Below, in pieces: positions 57,866 through 64,000 of a stretch of DNA of 64,000 nucleotides. A program made the position numbers and the translations under genes. Numbering within the stretch: the first letter of the stretch is position 1; the number at the start of each line of letters is the position of its first letter. This DNA is from Caenorhabditis remanei (lineage: Eukaryota; Nematoda; Chromadorea; Rhabditida; Rhabditidae): contig NC_071330.1 of assembly GCF_010183535.1 (NCBI RefSeq), positions 9,033,717 through 9,097,716 on the forward strand, in the 5' to 3' direction. The notes below the pieces were generated by a model that searched no databases, had not been told where the DNA came from, and saw only the letters and a program-made list of their open reading frames with translations.

Positions 57866-60332
57866 TTGTTTTATTACCTTTTCACTCTCGCCCTTCATGA
57901 GCCTAATATATATTTTTCAATTTCTTTTGCTTCATCTTTTTTTCTTTTTGACTTTGATTTGGTTTATTATAAGGACCATTTCATTGAAAGTTCTTGTTTT
58001 TAAATAAATATTTAAAAATACATTTTCGAGTTTTAGACGGTCTGCAGTTTCCAAAAGACAAGGTATTTTCTCTGTTTTTATTCAAAAAATTCCAACTTTG
58101 AGAGGCTGTCATAGTGATTCTGAATCAGTTTTTGTGCGGTGACTATTTTACACTGACAAAAGAGTGGCCAACTACAAAAATTGTGATGTCTGCTCTGCAT
58201 TTTTGGATTCTCCACAGCACAGTATTTGTACGGAATTCCGAAATTTCAACTTTTTCATTCCGGGTTTTCTGACTGAAAAAATCTTTGTGAATTGTGGATT
58301 CCAATTTTTTGAGAATTCAAGTTCCGAAATGCGGAACTGAACATTTTAGTACAAAAAGAAGTTTAAAACCGTCTTGATTCCATATTTTTAATTCCTATTT
58401 TCTAAGTCAATCCGGATTTCTGAAATCAAAAAAATCTATCCTACAGAAATCAAAGTTCTAAGATTTCTCCAAATTTGTTATTCTTCACAAAAACTAGAAA
58501 ATCGGATTCCTTCTGGCAGTGCATGCTCTCTCTCAGTCCAACAACTCTCTCCACATTCTTTCCTTTTCCTACCCAGTCTGGTTCCAATTCATTGAATACG
58601 TTGGATCAATATGAACTCTGTTGTCCCTGAATGGACCAGACAGCGTATGTAAACAAAGAATGAACACGTCCTCATATTTCCCATAAGAGGCTCGTTGTTA
58701 ACCTGTCTATGTCTCCTTACTCTAATTTATAACCCTTACATTTATTGACTACATCTTATTTCTGAAGATAGAGATTATCGAGACATCTGTGCATGGAATC
58801 TTCTTGATAACTCTTCTTCACTCCATCATTTTGAGGTCTACAACGTCATTTTGATTCAGTGTTCCTACGCATTACTCACCTTCTTTTTCTCTTATCAACT
58901 CAATTCGTTTTTTCTCTTAATAGCTTACCCACCCCGATGACTAGTGCTATTTCATCTTCATCTTCCTTTATATAGAATACGTTACAAATGATAACAACAT
59001 GAACTATTTCATAGGAACATTCAGTTCAACTCGGCCGTTTTCAAAACAGTTTCTTTTGTTAAGATTCCCTCCTATTGACACAGTTTTTTCTTTCTTCCAA
59101 TCGGGTTTAGTTCGAGATTTCGCAATTTCTCTTCTTCCTTGCATCATTTTCTTGCAAAAATTGTTTTCTTTTCGAGAGACAGAACAGATGATACTCAATC
59201 TCAATAATTGATCTTGATATTCTTTCTTTTATGGAAAGTTGATTTCCAAAGGATATTCGATAACAAGGAACAATGAGAGTAAATAGAAAAATGTAGTATT
59301 TACTACAACTGACTGAAAAGAAAGAAGGAAGACACGAGATCTTAGAATGTCATAAGTTTCTAGAACCATCTGGCAACTCATGTTATCTCTGTTTTTATAC
59401 AATCTATTCATTTTAGTGTATTCAGTGCTTCAGATTCAGAATTCCACATCTGAATCCCTCTTCTTAATGCAACGTCACATAAGAAAACTATTGAGTGAGT
59501 CATTCCTCCCACATAAATTCTTTTTTCTTCCCATTTTCTTCACTTCCCACCACTTCTGAACTTCTAAATTTACTCAAACAAAATCTATCAAATGTTTACT
59601 ATTTTTTCCTTCTTTTTCAACAAAAACTTGAACTACTATAGTTGTTCAACACACCTTTTTTGATTTGATATAAGTCTTTGTATACAAAAAGTAAAGCAAA
59701 ACTACAAATAAATATTTGTTTGTTTGTGTCAAAATGTGATCAACAGAATCATAAAAAGTTCATTCATTTTTTCATTTCCCTCTCTCAGTTCTACGCATTT
59801 CATCTAAATCAACGTCTTCTTAGATTCGAATATAATCAGAAATAGGAACAAAAACTCATTTCGTCAGCAGTCATTTCAGTCCATCTGACTCTTTTCTCTC
59901 ACTGTCTCCACTCAACTGTTCTCCATTTTTCCTTGTTATCAACTCACAAAAACATGGCCGTGTCCATCGGTGTCTATCTGTATTTTTCTCTTAGATCTCT
60001 TTCTCTAACTTTCTGTGTCTCTCTTATTTGTATGTTATCTCAATTGGATAGAAGATAGTCGGTCAGAGAGATAGACAACAGTTGGTGTTAGTAGTGAATG
60101 AGATCATGTGGTGGTAATAGAGTCACAGTGCATTCATTTTTTCTTTCGTCAGACGTCAAGTCGTTCCTTTCATCAAAGTACAATTCGTTCGTATCTTGGT
60201 ATGCCCTTTCAGAACATTCCAACCAGCTGACTCTCCCTTTTTTATACTCAGTTCACTTTGTATATATACTCATATTCAGTCGATTGAAAAATATATATTT
60301 TGTATTACAGAGCATCTCCTATTATTTTGAAT
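57866..60332. other. Non-coding spacer upstream of the exonuclease gene
   Basis: This 2.5 kb is AT-rich with pyrimidine-rich stretches at 58840-58980 and 59880-60010. It includes the 3' UTR of the single-TM gene (AATAAA at about 58003-58008) and the promoter of the exonuclease gene. No assembled exons. Confidence 0.5.
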
Positions 60333-61969
60333 ATGGGAATCGAATATCTGCAATTAAAGAAGAAAAGAACTGGAACAAGTATCAGCTCAAGCAGTTCTGA
60401 TGAAGATGGTAAGTCGGGAATCTTTTTTTTTTAATTTAAGAATATAATAGTATGAAAAGATCTGGATCTAGATTGAATCATTGGTAAACAATTGAAAATG
60501 CTTCGGAATCTAGTTCTCCGTATCAAAAAGTGTTTTTAAAATTATTTTATTTCTGGAACAGCTTATTTTCTTCAGTTCCAACATCCAGTTCAACTGAAAG
60601 AGTTGAATTTTTCCTAAAGTAGTTCTGTTAATACCTTTCAAAATGAATCAGTTCATCAGTGTGTCAAGAACAATGTATTGACTTGAGTATAGATGAATTT
60701 ACTGACACGAGTTCACGTGATCTTGATTTTGAAACAAACTTTAGTTCCTCTTCTTACATGTTTTTGTCTGAATAAGATTATTGGCTGTTTTAAAAAAAGT
60801 TTTTTTTTCAGTATCAGTTACTGCGGAACCTCTTCATAAAATGGCACCTGCCAAACTCTACAATGAGTTGTTACCATTGAAATTATCATTGGAACAATTG
60901 ACAGTGAATGGATATCCTTTCTGGGATCAGACACTCAATCAAGCGGTCTTTGCTCCAACATTGACCAACCAAAGGGATTGGGTTGTAGCCAATGGTTAGT
61001 TATCAGAATGAAACGAAAATTTATTCTTTTCTGGAAGTTTACCGAAAATTAAATGATGAGAAAATCAAAACAACTTGCAATTTTTTGAGACCGACATACT
61101 GTAACATAATCCATATCCTCTGATTTTATAATTTCAAAGAGACATCTAAAGCGTTTTCCAGATTTCTTTCGAAAATGTTCTCGATGTTCGAAGGACTTTA
61201 CATTGAATCCGGATGGAACTATGTCTCCTCAGAAGTGTTCATACCATCATCGTCCGAAATTCGATGCATCGATAGGACAAATGAAAAGAACCTGTTGCTC
61301 AGCAAAACCTGGACCATCTTCCAACGGATGCATGACTGAAGACAATCATGTCTTCCAGTCAGCTTGGGAAGATACCCTCTGGGACTTCGTTGTGACTCCC
61401 CAGTCGAAAGGAAAGTCCGATTATCGATCGAACAAAGTTTACGGGTTGGATTGTGAACTGATTCACACTTTGAATGGATTGGAAGTGGCCAGAGTCAGTC
61501 TTGTCGATATGAAGGGACGAGTTCTTTTGGATACTTTCGTCCTTCCACAATATGAAATTGTCAGCTACAATAGCTTTTTCTCAGGAGTTACTGAGAAAGA
61601 TATGGAGTCAGCAATCTCTCTTGATACAGTAAGTTCGAGTTCAAAAATATAATTTAATCTAAATTTTGTGTTTAGTGTCGACTGCAACTCTTCCAGTACA
61701 TCAATTCTGAAACTCTTCTCGTAGGACATTCGTTGGAATCTGATCTGAAAGCACTTCGAATTGTTCATTATAATGTTATCGACACTTCAGTTCTTTTTCA
61801 AAGTCCAAATCCACATAAAGGATACAGAAAGAAAGTATCACTTCAAAATTTGGCCACAATGATGCTGGGAAAAGTTATTCAATCTGAGAAAACTGGGCAT
61901 TCATCAGTGGAAGACAGTTTAACTTGTCTTGAACTGCTCGCAATGAGACACGTGACATTTGTTAAATAA
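60333..61969 (+). CDS. REXO1-like 3'-5' RNA exonuclease (DEDDh)
   Basis: Four exons (60333-60408, 60812-60994, 61162-61628, 61676-61969) encode 339 residues. A Lys/Ser-rich start (KKKRTGTSISSSSSDED) and a linker precede a Cys/His cluster (KCSRCSKDF...KCSYHHRP...CCSAKPG) and the exonuclease domain from about residue 185. Catalytic residues are visible: ExoI GLDCELIHT, ExoII VGHSLESDLKAL and ExoIII HSSVEDSLTCL, i.e. D, E, D, H, D all present (ExoI has Leu where most members have Met). The family (REXO1, Rex1/Rex3-type) trims 3' ends of structured RNAs in the nucleus. The expected C. elegans match is Y56A3A.33. A GTATTACAG acceptor 22 bases before the ATG supports the start. Its stop lies 132 bp from that of convergent wah-1. 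Confidence 0.88.
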
Positions 61970-62101
61970 ATATTTCAAAAAATATCTTTAATGCAGGTGT
62001 ACACCAGAAAAAAACAAACAAACAATGAAAACGAACAAAACAACGAAACACTGTGCTAATAGTGATAATGATATCTAGATGTTGATGATTGTCAATATGG
62101 A

Positions 62102-63877
62102 TTATGGACTTTTCTCCTTTGTTTCTTCTTCTACTTTCGGTGGTTCATAAAGTGGAAATAACTTCGCAATTTTTTTGTATTCGTCCACTCTTTTACGGTC
62201 ATCAATAATACGACGAGCTACATCGAGAGATGGACCGAAAACATTTACGAGTAGAACACCAACGACCTAAAATACATAACATTTTCAGAGCTTTTTTTAG
62301 AGAGCAATGACTCACATTTCCATTTTCTTTTGATTTGTAGAAAACAACTGCTTTCTCCAAAAGATTCTCTCCATCTGGTTCAGCATAAACAGTAACAGTT
62401 TCTAGTGAAGAATCACATTGTCCAACTGCATTGATGTGCAAGTGTGGGGCGAATTTTGTGAAGAAAGATGGTTGATACCTAAATAAGAATATATGTCAGG
62501 ATCATAGGCAGTAGAAACGAAATATTAGTCATTATTTTTTTGGAATCTTTACTTTTATCAAACTACGATTTGCTGTATAATTCTTCTAAAACTTTGCAAA
62601 CATCTCAAAGCAAATCAAATAGAAACGCATGAAATGAGAAACTCCAAAAACACATATTACTTTCATTCGAGGTGTTAACTTTTAAAAAACCCATAGCAGA
62701 ATTCATAGAACATACCAGAACGCTTTTTGAGACGCTCCAGCTGTCGCCATATTCTCTCCAGCCAATCGTCCACTGACTTGTGCGTTCTCCCATGAACTAA
62801 TTCTGCGTTGTCCGAGTACGTCATCATCAAATGTGGCAATTGCTCCAGCTGCCCAAACATTTTCCGATACTTTCAAGTATTTATCAGCTTTTACTCCTCC
62901 TTGTTTTTCATCTAATTTGAACCCTGAAGCCTCGATGATTTCAGAATTTGGTTCTTCGCCTGTGGCCACAATAACTAAATCACTTCTCAGTTCAGAACCA
63001 TCTGATAACTTCAAAACAACATTTTTGCAGCACTTTCGAACTCCTTCGACTTTTTGCTCGGGCCGAATGTCAACACCGCTTTTCTTGATTGCATCAAATG
63101 ATTTCCGCGCAAGATGTGTTGGAAGAATGTCTTCTGCTGGATGTTTTTGTTCGAATACTTGATGAACTTCCACTTTGTCTCCGTATTTTCTTTTGATGGA
63201 GTAAGCCAATTCAGAAGCAAGTAGTCCATTTCCAATGACTGTCAATTTCTGAACTGATTTGTCTGCCAGTCCACGTTCAACTCGTTTAAAATCGTTTGGC
63301 TGAAATATTACCCTTATTCGTATTTCTATTATGTAACTCTCTACTCACATAATGATAATAAGTAATCTTTTCTTTTGCCTCTTCACTCGCGTCTTCGAAT
63401 ACTTTCTCTTTCTTTGGTCGGATTCCTGTTGCAATTAATACTTTATCATATCCAATAGTTTTTCCATCTTCCAAAATAACTTTTTTATCTTCTGCACAAA
63501 TCTTCACTGCCTTCTTTCCACGTAACAATGCGACTCCTCCATGAGGCGCTTTCCGGATGTCTTCTGGAGAAACGAAGAATCCTTCGACTTCGTAGAAAAT
63601 GTCACGTTTCTTTCCAGAAAGTGAGGTATAGTCTAGCTTCGATACAGCTGTTTCATCTCCATACCACCAGAGTTCTTTTGAAAGTGGTGGTCGATTATAT
63701 GGTAAGTCGGGCTCTTCACCGATCTGTAAGCATTATTTTAGAACATTTTCCTTTTTAATAGTTTTAACGAACCATCAAAACTTTTGCTTCTGCTTGTTTA
63801 GCTCTAATTGCCAGTGATGCATAGTATGCGGCAGTTCCAGAGCCAATGATGACATATTCGCAGTGTAGGGACGAATT
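62102..63877 (-). CDS. wah-1: WAH-1, apoptosis-inducing factor (mitochondrial flavoprotein), 5' end outside window
   Basis: Five exons (63877-63773, 63723-63349, 63299-62716, 62478-62316, 62266-62102) give the C-terminal 463 residues. The FAD-binding motif GSGTAAYYAS opens the visible part, followed by the AIF segment PLSKELWWYGDE. A second Rossmann motif for NAD(P)H (VIGNGLLASELAYSIKRKYG) is next, then VIVATGEEPN and the FAD motif VWAAGAIATFDD. The AIF C-terminal domain (FWYQPSFFTKF...VVGVLLVNVFG) closes it. WAH-1 is an intermembrane-space NADH oxidoreductase needed for respiratory-chain assembly; on release it aids nuclear DNA degradation with CPS-6 in C. elegans. The mitochondrial targeting sequence and first exons lie beyond 64000. 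All expected cofactor motifs are intact. Confidence 0.94.
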
Positions 63878-64000
63878 CTGAAAACTCAACTGTCATTCAG
63901 CATGTATTAAATGTCGAAAAAAGAGTAAATCTCATTTATTATTCGGAAAAGATAACGTCAAGCATAGTCTAAAGCGAATTCAGAACTACAGTCAAAGGCA

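Overview
The window is nuclear DNA from a Caenorhabditis nematode, close to but not C. elegans. Coding exons are joined by many 45-60 nt introns with GTAAGT-like donors and TTTCAG acceptors. Most first exons sit just downstream of a TTTCAG site, as expected for spliced-leader trans-splicing, and intergenic DNA is AT-rich. Several proteins are near-identical to C. elegans chromosome III products (UNC-116, RFP-1, ZYG-8, ARX-3, WAH-1). I rebuilt 18 gene models by hand from splice sites; the complete ones have exon lengths summing to a multiple of three.

Layout. 0-25 kb matches the C. elegans R05D3 cosmid neighbourhood: an LMBR1-family membrane protein (minus, runs off the left edge), an SH2 plus tyrosine-kinase gene, a multi-thioredoxin-fold ER protein whose 2.3 kb intron holds an entire minus-strand C2H2 zinc-finger gene, the BRE1-type E3 ligase rfp-1 (minus), an RRM protein divergent from it, kinesin heavy chain unc-116, and ATP synthase epsilon. 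A small four-TM claudin-like gene follows.

27-46 kb looks like the C. elegans Y79H2A neighbourhood: zyg-8 (minus, doublecortin-kinase), arx-3 (ARPC1), a 28-exon, about 1981-residue zinc-finger/RS/PQ-rich protein, and two small four-TM proteins spaced like an SL2 operon. A Q-rich single-pass membrane protein (minus) follows, then about 6 kb of gene-poor DNA.

54-64 kb holds a doubtful small minus-strand gene, a degenerate MATH-BTB protein, a small single-TM nematode protein, a REXO1-like DEDDh 3'-5' exonuclease, and wah-1/AIF (minus, 5' end outside the window), converging on the exonuclease gene.

Non-coding structure: several foldback or terminal-inverted-repeat elements sit in introns and spacers. 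Two have clear hAT signatures (TIR starting CAG plus an exact 8-bp target duplication) and one GC-rich element is hAT-like. The genes are mostly unrelated housekeeping, cytoskeletal and chromatin functions. I see no bacterial-style operon, CRISPR, tRNA or rRNA. No clearly new biological system emerges; the most unusual items are the nested zinc-finger gene, the CxxC-less thioredoxin-fold protein ending HSEL, the giant zinc-finger/RS/PQ protein and the TIR element set.
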